63,323 bases of DNA, taken from Nemertoderma westbladi (lineage: Eukaryota; Xenacoelomorpha; Nemertodermatida; Nemertodermatidae). Each line of letters opens with the position of its first letter. Positions within the stretch are counted from its first letter, which is position 1. Positions 1 to 11,937 of the stretch are shown here, one piece after another. The stretch is from positions 1 to 63,323 of the forward strand of contig JAUCBJ010007861.1 in the NCBI GenBank assembly GCA_032718475.1. The letters are read 5' to 3'. A model generated the notes under the pieces. That model saw nothing but the letters and a program-made list of their open reading frames with translations. It did no database searches and was not told the origin of the DNA. Position numbers and translations under genes: made by a program.

Positions 1-428
1 AATATCGCACGAAGCAATGTCAGTGTGAAGAGGCAAGTCGTTTCCAAGGTCTACCCAGAGCTTGGTTTAGCCGAGACACGAGGATCTGAACTTTGCATTC
101 CTAATACTCTGCCTACCAATAATACTTGAATATAGTAGTGGCTTTATTGTACTTTAAGAAGTACGGACATTTCATCTTACTGTAGTCACGTATTTATAAT
201 ATGATACGGACAGTAAGGAAAGAGAAAAAATTATTTCTCGCCGTCGCACTAAATATATATTATAAGTAATTACGTACGTAATAAACACTAATATATTGCA
301 CTAATCTACTAAATAATCACTAAAATAACATTCTACTAAATAAAATTGAATAAAAACGATTATAATAAAGTACATAATAAAGTTCGCATATAAAAATATA
401 ACAAAATAGATAAAATCATATAGTCATA
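1..428 (-). repeat. Probable 3' LTR or 3' flank of the minus-strand BEL/Pao element (partial)
   Basis: This AT-rich stretch has no open frame and lies directly downstream of the BEL/Pao integrase frame. On the minus strand a purine-rich GGAGTGGG is followed near 428 by TGTATGAC, which would suit a polypurine tract followed by an LTR start. The window edge cuts it off. I found no second copy upstream of gag, so calling it an LTR is inference. Confidence 0.35.
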
Positions 429-445
429 CACCCACTCCAGACGTA

Positions 446-2950
446 TTACGTGGGGGAGTCCCTAGATGTTTGAGGAATTAGGGAGGTGGTCGTGGGAAGA
501 GTGTCTTGCCTTCCATAGTTCCCGGAGAGTTCTCTGTCTCTTTCCAGTAAACATAAACGACCAACTGGGCGATTGAGTTGTTGCGTCTCAAAGATTATGC
601 CTGGCTTCTTGAAGTTACGCCGCATGACGATGAGTTCTACCGAGCGTACTAAACCATCATCTGAGATGTGGGTCTCGATGATACGACCTGTCTGCCACCG
701 TTTACGTGGGAGGTCTGGATCTACAATAAGCACCATATCTCCGGCGCTGACGTTTTCTTGCTGCGCAAACCACTTAGTTCGAAGTTGTAGCGTGGGCAGA
801 TAATGTTTCTCGAAATGGTCAGCGAAACGACGGGATAGCAACTGCATAAGTTGCCAAGTTCGACGGCAGTATTCGTCTCCGTCGGCAATCTCCGATCGTG
901 GGAGCATGGCTACAGGTTTCTTCAGTAGGAAGTGCGCGGGTGTTAGCGCTTCCAGGGAATCGGGACTCGATGAGACTGGCATAAGCGGTCTCTCGTTGAG
1001 ATAGGCAGCTATTTCCTCCATTAACGTCCGCAAAAGTTCGTCGGTGAGATACGCGCGGCATGGCACTATAAAGTGAAATGCGGTTTTGACACTTCGAATT
1101 AATCTCTCCCAACTTCCTCCCCACCAAGGGGCGTCGGCGGCGTTGAAGGTCCAGCTAGACGCTGTTATCCTTAGCTGGTCGTCCACCTGTCTTTGGTTCC
1201 AGTCCTTCACATAAGCCTGTATTTCGTTGTTGGCACCAATGAAGTTCGTTCCCTTATCCGATCTCATGGTATTACTCGTCCCGAAGCGAGCGATCTGTCG
1301 TCGTAAACTTAAGACGAAGCTGTTGGTAGATAGATCGTTCACCATATCGAGATGGATGGCTCTACAAGTCATGCACACGAAGATGACACACCATCTCTTG
1401 ACTATAGTCCTAGCACGATATACTTCAATAGGGCCAAATAAATCTACACCAGTATTAGTAAAAGGTGGTTCATAGAAGCTTACTCGTTCCCTAGGTAATT
1501 CTGCCTCTCGCTGTGTTAAAGGCCTACTGAATGCTTTCCTACAGGGTATGCAGTTCCTAAGAACTTGGTTCAGAGCTCTACGGGGTTTATCAAAATAATA
1601 GCGAGTTCGAATTTCGCTAAGAATTCGTTCTCTACCAGCATGATAAAGTTTACTGTGAACATCTACAATCATCTTGATTTGTACTTCAAGATTTCTAATA
1701 AGTATGGGGAATTTGGTGTCAAAGGATAAGGGCGCATTGGTGAGTCTTCCTCCAACACGTATTAACCCATCTATCATTGTGCTCGAGAATCGATCCCTTA
1801 AGCGCATCTGCGGATTTCTTAACAACAGGAAATACTTATCGGAATCCTCATAGCATTGCAGGAGTCTCAGTATCTGCTTATTTGTTTCTTCATGCTCCTG
1901 GTGACTAATTTTCTCCTTTAGAAAACGATCAGATGTCTTATATTTGGGTAAATTTTTAATGACATGAACTTGTGCAGATGTCAATGGAGCGGTATCACTA
2001 GTGGTCTTCGTCCTGGAGTAGTGATGATGAAAACATCGTCTTAAATATGTGACGGCTTTACAGAGCCGATTCCAGGAACTGTAATGATGCATTGCTCTCT
2101 GCAGCATGGGTGAGATTCCTTGCGAGACGTCTGGTATTCCAGATTTCCAATCTCTATCTCTAATTTCCACAACAGACTTATTTGTGTTGAGGGATTGTGG
2201 ATCCGAAGCATCATTCCCGGAAGTATGTAATACAGATAGATCGATAGTCGGTTTAAATAACTTCGATTTACTCGCCCGGGTTTTAGGTTTGACTGTCTCC
2301 GCTCCCTTGGCTTGTCTAATCTCTGCCGTAGTAAGGTGAGGAGGCCATTCATCCTCTTCCTTGCTCAGGAAGTCGGGTCCACCCAACCAATCTGGAGTAT
2401 CTATCAGTTCCTGTGGAGTTGCTCCCCTGGAGGCGATATCGGCTGGATTAATCGTACCAGGGCAATGTCTCCATTGATCTATCTTTGTGCGACTAAGAAT
2501 AATAGCTACTCGGTTAGTAACAAAAACGCTGAACTGACAGACTTCATTGGTTAGATACTCCAACACGAGTAAAGCGTCGGTCCAATAAACCGTTTTCTCC
2601 AGTGGATAGTCGATTTGTTCCGTTACGTTCCGGCCGATGGCTGTAGCGTATAAAGCTGCCTTTAACTCCGCTCGAGGAACCTTTAACTTGTTGTTAATCA
2701 ATGCCTTAGAGGTAACCAAGGCGACTTTGATCCCATCCGGAGTTTCGACTCGCAGATATGCTACTATACCTATTCCCATGTCGCTGGCGTCTCCAAACAC
2801 ATGGAGTTGATAGGAATACGTAGGAAGAACATGGCCAAAATATGCACGGGAAATTATAAAGTTCTCGATGGCAGGTAGAGAATCTTCCCATTTCATCCAT
2901 TTCTTTAACAATTCTCCCTTTAAGCGGATCATCCCATGAGTGGTTTTCAA
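446..2950 (-). pseudogene. BEL/Pao pol, RNase H and integrase part
   Basis: The 834-residue frame begins inside the region after the reverse transcriptase. RNase H is seen at about residues 50-180 (FGDAS, then ELKAAL, TDALLVL and NPADIASRG). The integrase zinc region follows near residues 440-475 (HAGRER...CIPCR). The catalytic core carries D in GVDLFGP, D in RSDKGTNF and E in GGSWERL. A C-terminal region near 740-790 (RWQTGRIIE...) matches the domain usual after BEL integrase. The frame overlaps the upstream pol frame between 2706 and 2950 in another phase, so a frameshift near 2900 separates them. Family functions are removal of RNA from the hybrid and insertion of cDNA. All visible catalytic residues are kept. 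Confidence 0.88.
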
Positions 2951-5720
2951 GCCACATTTGTTGTACTAAACTCCGAGCAATCAATATAACTGGGCTAATA
3001 AATCCCAATGGGTCGAAATAAGTGCTCAGGATGCTTAAACAAATCCGTTTGGTCCGAACTGGATTATCTCGCTGTTTTAACTGAAAAAACAGGATGTCTC
3101 TTTCAGTGTCCCACTTCAAGCCTAGCGTCTTGGTTTCAGGAAGATCGTCCTTTATTAAGTCTAGGTCTTTCGTTCCTCGGTCTTCTACCGGTATGGCTTC
3201 CAGAAACTCACGGGAGTTGCTAGTGAATTTCGTCAGTCGAAATCCACCTCTTTTCAAACACTCTACCGTTCCTTTCGCGACAGCTATGGCTTCTTCTACT
3301 GATGGAAGGGACCTTAAATTGTCGTCCATGTATATATTGCGTTTTATGTTGTCTATCACTTCTTTTGAGAAGGAGTCTCGGTTGTCATTCGCAGTGGTTC
3401 GCACCACGGAGCAGGCGTTGGAAGGGCTTGATATGATTCCAAAAGCCTGGATGGTCATCCAATATTCTACCGGTTTCTGATTGAGGTCTCCTTCAGGCCA
3501 CCACAGAAATCTCAGGCTGTCTCTATCTCTATCCAGCGCCTTGACTTGTAAGAACATTCCTTCTATATCTGAGGCGAACGCGATGGAATATTGTCTTAAT
3601 CTTAAAAGTATTCCCAACAAAGATTGGAGTAAGTTGGGTCCTGGTAACAACTCGGAATTGAGGGATTGGCCCATATATAGAGCAGAGCCATCGAATACGA
3701 CTCGGACTTCATGGGGTTTACCGGGTTTGGGAACGTAATGATGTGTTAAGTAATACGTTCTCTCAGTCACTGGTGTTCCTTCAGGTACTCGCTCCGCGTA
3801 TCCCTTTGTTATAAATTTCTTCAGCTGAGTTTGGTACATTTCTTTCGCTGAAGCATTAGCTGTAAGTCGTCGATGTAATTGAGCGATTCTTTTCTCTGCC
3901 AAAGGTCTGTTATTTATAAATCTAGGTTCTCGTTTTCGAAATGGTAGGCCGATTTCATATCTACCTTGGTCTTTTAAAAAACGTGTAGTTGTTTCCTGGA
4001 TTTGCTTGGCTCTTTCTTCTTCTATCGATAGAGCCTTATCATATGAATTGGGCTCTACCAGTTCCTGAGTAAAGAATCGTACGGCTAGTTCGTCCCGAGT
4101 TCTAGCGTTGTAGCGTTCTATCTCATCGTTTAGTTCGTCATTGTAAGCGATGGGTTCCGATGGGCGAATCAGTTGACATAGGTTCACCTGATTTTTCCAA
4201 GTTTGGTTTTCTGTAAGTAGGTCGATTGTGTTCTCTTCATCGAAGAGTTGGTAGATGTCGTCATTATCTGAGGAGTATGGTGTTCTCTCAGTTAGTTCGT
4301 CCACCTCACTGCTCTCCACTTCCCAATCGTTTACTTGGTATATTTGTTCTTGGGGCATTCTCTCTTCGAGAGTCCTGCGGGAAGGGCCAGTAAAGTACCA
4401 ACCTACTCTAGTTCTTACCGCATAGGTTTGCAGTGGCTGTGGTTGAGCAGGCCGTTTCTCCAATGTTTCGAGCGCTTCATGCGCGTTTTGGCCGATGAGT
4501 ATTTGCACTCCAGGATAATCTGTCTGGAATCGAGGTATCTTAAGATGTTGGATGCTCTCATCCTCGTCCCAATTATAAAGGTCTGCTTGAGTAGTAGCGA
4601 AGTTCTTTATAGCCACCATTTTTACCGACCTTATACCTTGTGCTCCTAACTTATCCTGGGGGGTGGACAACACACCTACATAGTAATCTGCCGTTAGGGT
4701 AGATTTCCAAACCTGCATAATTCCTGACATATTCAATTTAGTCCGGAACTTGGGTTGTCCAGCAAAGATATCTTCGGCTAGTTCTTGATCGATGAATGTT
4801 CCTGTGCTGCCGGAGTCAAGGAGGGCGTTCACTATGTAACTTTTGTTAAGACCGTGAATTCTTACCTGCACTACAGGAAATTCTCTGATTCCTACGTTGG
4901 AAGTTGGAGCTTTCCAAGATGGTTGTTTGGCAAAAGTAGTTGGGGGAAACTCATCGTTGGTGTCCTTTTCATAAGTAAGTGCTCGATACACTGCGGTATT
5001 GATTAGATAACAGGATTCGTTGGCGTCGGAGAATTCGTCAGTATAGAATCCTTCCATCTCAGATTCTTGATCAGTGTTATTTACATCACTGAATTGGACA
5101 TGTAGTTCGGGCTCACTTACCTGACTCAGTTTGTCTCGTTCGAACTCACTGTGTAACAAGATGTGATGTTTCGCGCCACACTTTGCACACTTTATATCGG
5201 AGTAACAGGTTCGCCGTTGGTGTCCTGGTCTGAGGCAATTATAGCATAACCGCTTGTCCCACACGACTGCACGTCTGTCTACAAGGGATTTCTTTAGAAA
5301 TTCAGCACACGCACTCAAACGGTGGGTCCCGTCGCACAATGCACAGTTAGGTTTTATGTTACTCACTTTACCTTGGGTAACTTGATGCACTCTCGTTTTT
5401 TCTTCGGGTTTTCTTCGGTGCATTCTGTTAGGAGACTGAGGAGGGGTCTTGACAACCTGTTCTCTCCTATCATTGTTTCGAGCCTTGTATTTACTTACAT
5501 CTTTTGAGGTTTTTTCAACGTAGTAAGATCTCTCAGTGTCTTTCCCGCTGTCCTCTTCTTGAGAAGCTTGGCTTTCGCCGTCGTCAGTGTAACACACCGG
5601 TGTTACTCTTCTCCTAGAAGCGGGTTTCTCACTTACCTTATTTTCCGATGTTTTCTCTCTGGACTGCTTGATGAGTTGTAGTTTTACTTCACCATCTAAG
5701 AAGGACATGAGATCAGTCAT
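2706..5720 (-). pseudogene. BEL/Pao gag C-terminus, protease and reverse transcriptase
   Basis: The 1004-residue frame starts with a basic/acidic linker. Zinc knuckles follow at about residues 125-190 (CALC...C, CYNCLRPGHQRRTC, CAKCGAKHHILLH, the last being typical of BEL gag). The aspartic protease has LLDSGSTGTF near residue 302. The reverse transcriptase has SDIEGMFLQV and MDDNLRS near residues 715-800, then the DPLGFISPV signature near 925. About the last 55 residues are out-of-phase sequence after the frameshift near 2900. The ATG at 5720 is in the same frame as the preceding gag frame, with one TGA at 5730-5732 between them. The true protein therefore probably started further upstream. 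Confidence 0.88.
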
Positions 5721-5729
5721 GGTAGGGCT

Positions 5730-7115
5730 TCATCGTTGTTGTTCATTCATGTACAACACTTTCTTGTCCCAACGTGTACATACTCCACCCTTGGGTAAAG
5801 TAGAGACTATGGCTCCAATAACCATTGAACTCTGATATTCATGAGACTTACCTAACCAGTCCAATTGTCTACAGATCTCCTGAATTTCATCGGAAAACTC
5901 TATAATCCCGCTACTAAGGAAGTGTCGGGGGGCTACTAATTTTGCATACAAATACTTAGCTATGTTATCCTTGTTACCATACCTGATGTTTAATGTATCC
6001 CAAACTTGTCTTAATCCATCTGGATGTCCAATAAACTTTAACGCCATTAACCTTGGAGGTCCTTCCAAGCACTTGATGAGGAACCTAAGTTTCTCTCCGT
6101 TAGATAGCACAGAGTTCTGTATGCTGTCTTTGTAATATTCGTTGAAAGGTAACCATTTCATCTCATCTCCATTGAATTTGACGATCTCTCCCACTTTAAC
6201 CGCTTGGCGAGCTTCTGTTCTAGCCATCTGACGCGTAAAGCTCTCTTGGGCCATCGTGTTATTTAATATCGAATTATCGGTATATAAATTTCTCGGATCA
6301 TTGTCAGGTCTATAGGGGATATCATTAATAACAGGTCTATAATCACCCTTAATAGGGTTTGCTATAGGAGTTTCAACTTCACTAGCAGTATAGATGCGTG
6401 TAGGCTCCACACCTTGCGCATGTAATACTTCAGACCTAACAGGTTGACACAATGTTACAGGGGGTATTGGCTTTCCCTTTTGGATATTGACTAATTTGTC
6501 GCGTTCTAGCGCGATACTTTGCTGCACTTCTTGCAATTCGGCCCTACTTTCCCTTACTGTTCCCTTAAGTTGGTAGACAGTCTCCTGCATCTGTCCGAGC
6601 AGGAGATTCATCCCCCGCCGTCCCTCTTCTACCCACTCGACCGCCGAAGCGGGAGTCGCCAACATTGTAGCGGGCTGACGTGGGACGACGGGAGACAAAT
6701 CTTTGATTTCTCTCTCAGCTTCCAGGACAGGGATATTCTCATGGACTGTTCTACCGGGTACAGGCAGTGTAGTACTGTGTAAAGGGAATTTAGAGTTAAG
6801 CTCTGGCAGTACAGGGGTCTCTAGCACAGTAGTGGCTTTGGGAACGACAGGCCCAATTATTTCAGGCTCATCAACTATTGTAGGGAGTCTTTTGACCTTA
6901 ATAATTTGGTCTGTAGGTTCTATACTACCTAAGTCTGGGCTAGCTAGTTGTCTTCTAACCGCTGGAGGCAAATCAGGCAATTTGTGACGGTAAGATGTTT
7001 TTCTACGCCTGCTTAGACGAGATCTATTTCCTCCGCCTTCAGGATCGGTGGTTTCGCTTTCCTCCGATGACGTATATCCCTGGCGTTTGGGAGTAGATTT
7101 TCTCATCATCTGCAT
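5730..7115 (-). pseudogene. BEL/Pao gag core
   Basis: The 461-residue frame has a charged, proline-rich first half and a coiled-coil-like stretch near residues 160-210. The C-terminal part (about 300-460) has the layout of BEL gag: FNGDEMKWLPF, then EKLRFLIKCLEGPP, then the block ending before TRWDKKVLY. It stops at TGA 5730-5732, and the next codons continue in the same frame into the zinc-knuckle frame. The stop therefore falls inside gag, not at a gag-pol border. Family role: particle shell and RNA packaging. The first ATG here is probably internal, since the frame is open further upstream. Confidence 0.75.
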
Positions 7116-7134
7116 GTGACTAGCAGTTAACTGT

Positions 7135-7632
7135 TCAGTTAACTGCTTCTGCCATTGCCGCTGCCGCCTTTCTTTCCGCTTCTGCTTCTGCCATTGCCGC
7201 TGCTACCGCTGCTGCCTTTCGGTCCTCTATCCGTTTTTTCTTTACTAGTTCTTCTTGGACTCTAGTGAGGCGAAGTTTTTCATCAAACTCAGCTTGGTTA
7301 GCAGCTAACATCTCAGCATCGATTGAGTCTAACACACTCTGGGTTCCTTCACTATTAGGGGAAAGTCCAGACAGCCGTCTCCTCAACTCTTCGTCTCCTA
7401 GGAATCGCTGATAGTCGGACAGATAAATGTCGATGGCGTCTCTCGTTCGTGGTCTCTCTGCGGTCTCTTCGCCTTCCACTTGAGGAAGGGTGACATCGGT
7501 TGGTTCGTCATAGGTTCGTCTCTCAGACAACTGGGATTTCCACTGGTCTGTTTCTTGTACTTGGAGACCTACCCGCTGGAACCAAGTTTTGACAGCAACC
7601 TGCAGCGACGTGTCCTGACCCGCTGGAACCAA
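7135..7632 (-). pseudogene. BEL/Pao N-terminal gag-region fragment, alanine/glutamate-rich
   Basis: A 165-residue frame ends in an Ala/Glu-rich coiled-coil-like segment (KAAAVAAAMAEAEAERK). It lies between two other gag frames and is out of phase with both. Its start lies in one copy of a 47-bp tandem duplication, which explains the shift from the upstream frame. The downstream shift falls in short direct repeats of the GCCATTGCCGCTGC type at about 7145-7215, so slippage there is likely. No enzymatic domain is visible. Confidence 0.55.
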
Positions 7633-8441
7633 GTTTTGACAGCAACCTGCAGCGACGTGTCCTGTCTTCTTTTGGAAGTTTCCTCAAAATCAGATAGGAT
7701 TAGTCGAATGCGTAGGGTTCTTTCGCGTACTTGATATAGCAGTTCTTCCTGCTCTTGAGGTCCTTGGGGTTGTCGAAACAGTTGTTCTTCTAATCGCTCT
7801 AAGGAGCCGAAGAATCCCTGCACATATCCTGCTGCCGACCTCTTCCAAACAGCTGGATCCATCGTATCTTTAGCCACTCCCATCCTGTGTATATCTTCCC
7901 AAGTAGCCTCGGACAGATCTAACGGGAGTCCGGGTCCGGGAAAGTTCCATTGTGACTCGACAATAGACATCAATTCTTCCCTGGCGTATCCCGCATAATT
8001 ATCTTGGGTCGCTCGCTTATTTCTCGCCCAATCGGCTTGATGTTCATCCACCGCAATCAATATAGTAGTTAGCACTGCGGCAGGAAGGGTGAGAAGGGGG
8101 TCCGAGTAGGCTTTAGCCGCCATCTGCAATCCGCGTTCGGGGGTCAGCTCGACAGTATCCGAATTACTGGAGCTATCGGATCGCTGGGAACAAGTTTCTT
8201 GACTAGGCTGTTGCTGCTGTGAGACAGCTGCTTCCTGGTTCCGTTTGACTTGGGCCCGAGTGCCGATGATAGACCTACGGTGTTGGATTAGCTTAGGGTC
8301 TGATACTACTACTGGAGGGATGACCTTTCTTTCAGTAGGAGGTGAGCTGAACTCCTTTCTTAATCGCTCCACACTCCTATCTGTGTCACAGATGGTTGTA
8401 TCTATTAGACTGTCTGACAGGTTTTGCTGAGTGTCAGACAT
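7569..8441 (-). pseudogene. BEL/Pao N-terminal gag-region frame
   Basis: A 290-residue frame with a polar, serine/glutamine-rich N-terminus and a helical region from about residue 110 (WARNKRATQDNYAGYAREEL and following). I do not recognise a named domain. Position and phase make it the N-terminus of the element's gag region. The ATG at 8441 is the first in a frame followed by non-coding sequence. About the last 20 residues are out-of-phase sequence after the 47-bp duplication. Confidence 0.5.
7574..7667. repeat. 47-bp tandem duplication that shifts the gag frame
   Basis: The unit starting CGCTGGAACCAAGTTTTGAC occurs at 7574 and again at 7621, and the two copies look identical. Since 47 is not a multiple of three, it moves the minus-strand gag frame. 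The same peptide segment (DTSLQVAVKTWFQRV) appears at the end of one frame and the start of the next. Confidence 0.9.
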
Positions 8442-9700
8442 GTTTAGCTATACAGTTGAATGCTTACTGCTATAGTTACAGTTAAAGCAAGTCTAGTAAT
8501 TCAGTATGACCGTTGGCCTAGTACCGGTAATTTATTGCAGTATATTAGAATACCGGTATGCACTTATAATATATATAAGTACTGTAAACTAGTTTTGTCA
8601 CAGAGTACCGGTATATAAATTTAGCACAAATATATATAAATATATAATAGGCCTATCGTGAATACCGGTATACAGCTTACACTTATAGTATATAAGTATA
8701 ATTATGAACTAGAATTAATTACAGAATACCGGTATGATTTCCGCTCAAATTTATAGAAATAAATATAATAAGCCTATGGTAAATACCGGTATGTCAATTA
8801 TTTTAGAATAATTGAATTTCTGAATATTTTAGGGTTACTTGGTTACTTTAACTTACTTTGTTACCGTTATTTAAGCAGTAGTCCAACTGATATTGAGACC
8901 TAGTTGTTGTATGGCAGGCCTACTATTTATAAATCGTTTGAGTTGATTTATAATAGATATATACCCGTTTAAAATGGGTTTTGTCAATATTTGAAATAAA
9001 TGTTATTATTTCTGGGGGGGTCACTACACAGAAGCTGTGCGCTCTCAGTGAAGTGCTATTTATTTGACACTAAAACTGATAATTCTAATTTACCTAAGTT
9101 ACTTAATACTACAAATTACTTACGATACGGGTGAGATTAATTCTCTAATTAAACACAACAAAAAATATTACGTACGAATTTTTAGGGTAATTTTACAGGA
9201 AGTCTACAACCAGTCTAACAAAGGGTTAGAATTCTGGTTTATTACAACGGACAGGGTACTACGGTATTTGAAAATAATAAGTAGTAGTAAATATATTGCA
9301 CTGTCCAGATAGGAAAATACCACCGCCTGACGACCTATAGCCGTATCGCTATAGGTACTACGTTATGTATCACGGAGTGTTCCTACCTAGAAGTTAATTA
9401 CCGCGGACTACCAGATCCAGCGTGCCTATTAACCACTTTACAACACAAATATACTGCCTACACACTAATTACTTTCGGAAAGCACTGTACACTAAACCCT
9501 AAATTAGGTACAAGTACTGGTACAACAAATAATCAGTAGTTAAATATACTTGAACAGTTAAAAGAACCACGGCATCTGCTGGAGTGACCAGAGCACAAAG
9601 TCACCAGTCTTGTCCTACGCCAAGCAGCCCGTGTAGTACCGGGGTTAATTTAACTATAACAGTATGTGTAACAAACACAATTACTGTAGGAATAAACTTG
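8442..9700. repeat. AT-rich leader with tandem ~115-bp units
   Basis: This is non-coding. Units beginning near 8548, 8658 and 8780 share AATACCGGTAT, an AT-rich stretch and TAATAAGCCTAT or TAATAGGCCTAT. The rest is AT-rich and unassigned. It is probably the 5' leader of the BEL/Pao element. Confidence 0.55.
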
Positions 9701-9733
9701 GGGACATGAATGTTGCGAATAATCGCATAAACT

Positions 9734-10300
9734 CTGAATAATAAATATTACGCTACCCGTACAGAATACTCAAACAAAATACAAACCAAACGCTGGCAGA
9801 CTACCACCAAGCCTAAATAAACTACTGCATGTGCAGATTCCAAAACGGTTAGTTAGTATGCGTTCTAACACGGTAGTACGACTTATTCTTTAAGAGGGGA
9901 TTGACCTTACAGCTATGGCTGCCCCAACTTACTAACTGGCACTTTATCAGACAAACTCTACACAAGCAGCAATCTCTTCAGACCTAATAATAGCTAGACA
10001 ACAATCCAGCCTACAAATATCTGAGTAATAACTATTACGGTACCTGAACAGACCACACAAACAAACACAGGCCAAAACGCTGGCAGAATACTGTCAAGCC
10101 TAAATAAACTACAGTATGTGCAGATTCCAAAATTGTTAGTTAGTATGCGTTCTAACACGGTAGTACGACTTATTCTTTAAGAGGGGATTGACCTTACAGC
10201 TATGGCTGCCCCAACTTACTAACTGGCACTCTATCGGACAAACTCTACTCACGCCGCAATCTCTCCAAACTCAACAACAATCCGACAACAGTCCGGCCTA
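9734..10300. repeat. Direct repeat, two ~287-bp units
   Basis: The block CTGAATAATAAATATTACG... at 9734 recurs diverged at about 10020. The segment from GCAGATTCC to AACTGGCAC is nearly identical at about 9834-9945 and 10120-10232. No gene is seen. Confidence 0.8.
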
Positions 10301-10484
10301 CAGTTATCTGAACAATCTGAGCAGACTTACACGTCTTCAGCTCAATATTAACTTACTAGGAAATAAAACTGACAGAAATAAACCTAAGTAAAATCCCAAT
10401 AAAAACCAGGCGTCCCCGATTTAATATCGAGACCTACCGGTATACAATAATCAAAATCGAATAATACTAATGTACTTATACTGG

Positions 10485-10612
10485 AAGTACCGGTTAGGAC
10501 AGTTGGGCCTACGGACCTACAGAAGTACCGGTTCTGATAGTTGGACCTACGGACCTACAGCAGTACCGGTTCTGGCAGTTGGGCCTACTGACCTACAGAA
10601 GTACCGGTTCAG
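10485..10612. repeat. 38-bp minisatellite, about 3.4 copies
   Basis: Units start at 10485, 10523, 10561 and 10599. Each contains AGTACCGGTT and a GGCCTAC(T/G)GACCTACAG-like tail. Confidence 0.85.
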
Positions 10613-11890
10613 GTTTACCGGTTGACCGGTACTTTCAACTTTATTGCTTACTGCAATAAAGTCTATAACTGTTATTGTACGCGCTTTTGAAGACCTTTGG
10701 CAGTTTAACCTGCCAAAATTTATATGTCTTTTGGTTTATAAATAGACTTTAGAAGATGACAAATATTTAATACCAATAAACACAACATTAGCAGAAGCCA
10801 GCCTAGTGCGCGTCCATTCACCCGCTGGATATTCCCGGGAGACTGGATTCTGAGGGCTTAGATTATTATTGCAGTGTAAGCTTACTGTACTGTATTATTC
10901 GATTGATCGTTAATAATTAATTTCTGACTAATATTATTCACTTTCGGGAAATATTAACAGTTCCTTTAGGACGTGGCGCTCTATCTAGGTAAACAGAGAT
11001 ATGACTTATACTAATCACAACGGTAAGTCGGTAAGGCTTATGATTCACGTATGAGGCGCATTCTTTAGGAAATGCTTAGTTATCAATCACAATCATGCAC
11101 ACTACCGGTAACACACAATACTGCTCACTAATTTGCCGACCGTCAATGAATTTTATCATATATAAAGCGAACAGCAATTGACTCATGTAGGGCTTATCAA
11201 ATAGCATTAAATTCACTACAAACCACAACAATATAAGTCGCAATCGCTATATATAACCCGCCTCTCTAACCTGTAGTGTATCAAGAAAATTGGGAAATTT
11301 GGGTTCTTTATATATGTTCTCCAAATAATATTCAACCAAAACACAACAGTAAATAGCAGTATAATAATGTATGTTGAACCGATAATGCAAGAATAGAAAC
11401 AAGTTGATATAAATTGATATATGATGTGTTATGATAACAGTTATACGCTCTATAATTTAAGCCTACTAATGTTTCTTCTAAAGTATGAAACGAATTGACT
11501 CTAGAGCCGTTGTTCCTGGCCTAGATAGCAACAACAACAAAGTATCAAGTAAAAAACAGTAAGACTGAACACTCCCAGTAATCGGCCGAAAGCTCCACAT
11601 CGACAGAAAACATCGCTCTGATTGGCTTAAGCTAAACAAAGAACCATGTGGCCAATGGCTGTTTCCATGTCAGCAACCAGCTGTTAGATGTCGTAATATG
11701 AATCATCACGGCTAAGCTGTGAAAGGTATTTGGTGCATTGCAGGTTTTTTGCCTTACCATGTCCGCCAAAACACGTATATAGCAGAATGACTTTTATGTC
11801 CGTTAAAACACCTATAACGGTACCTTGCGGGCGAGGGGAATATATATATAGTTATAGAGCCTTTTAGAGTATTCCAGCGCCTAGGGGGGA
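10613..11890. other. No gene or element recognised
   Basis: About 1.3 kb of AT-rich sequence without a convincing open frame or repeat structure. It lies between the BEL/Pao leader and the broken end of the Gypsy element. Confidence 0.5.
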
Positions 11891-11937
11891 AAACTGGATT
11901 GCGAAGCAAAAGGGCCAGTTACATCCCACAGAAGCTT

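Larger units (their letters stand above)
446..8441 (-). mobile_element. BEL/Pao LTR retrotransposon, degraded
   Basis: Minus-strand frames run in the order N-terminal gag, gag core, zinc knuckles, aspartic protease, reverse transcriptase, RNase H, integrase and a C-terminal integrase-associated region. That order and the motifs (DSGS protease, YMDD polymerase box, GDAS and NPADIASRG of RNase H, integrase HHCC and DDE) are those of BEL/Pao. The coding region is split into five frames by at least three frameshifts and one in-frame TGA, so this copy should be inactive. A matching LTR pair was not found. Downstream lies the window edge. Upstream is a repeat-rich leader, then a truncated Gypsy element. 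Confidence 0.9.

Noticed and set aside
1-10860. A matching LTR pair for the minus-strand BEL/Pao element
   Set aside because: No stretch between 8.4 and 11.9 kb repeats the 1-428 sequence, so a pair could not be supported.
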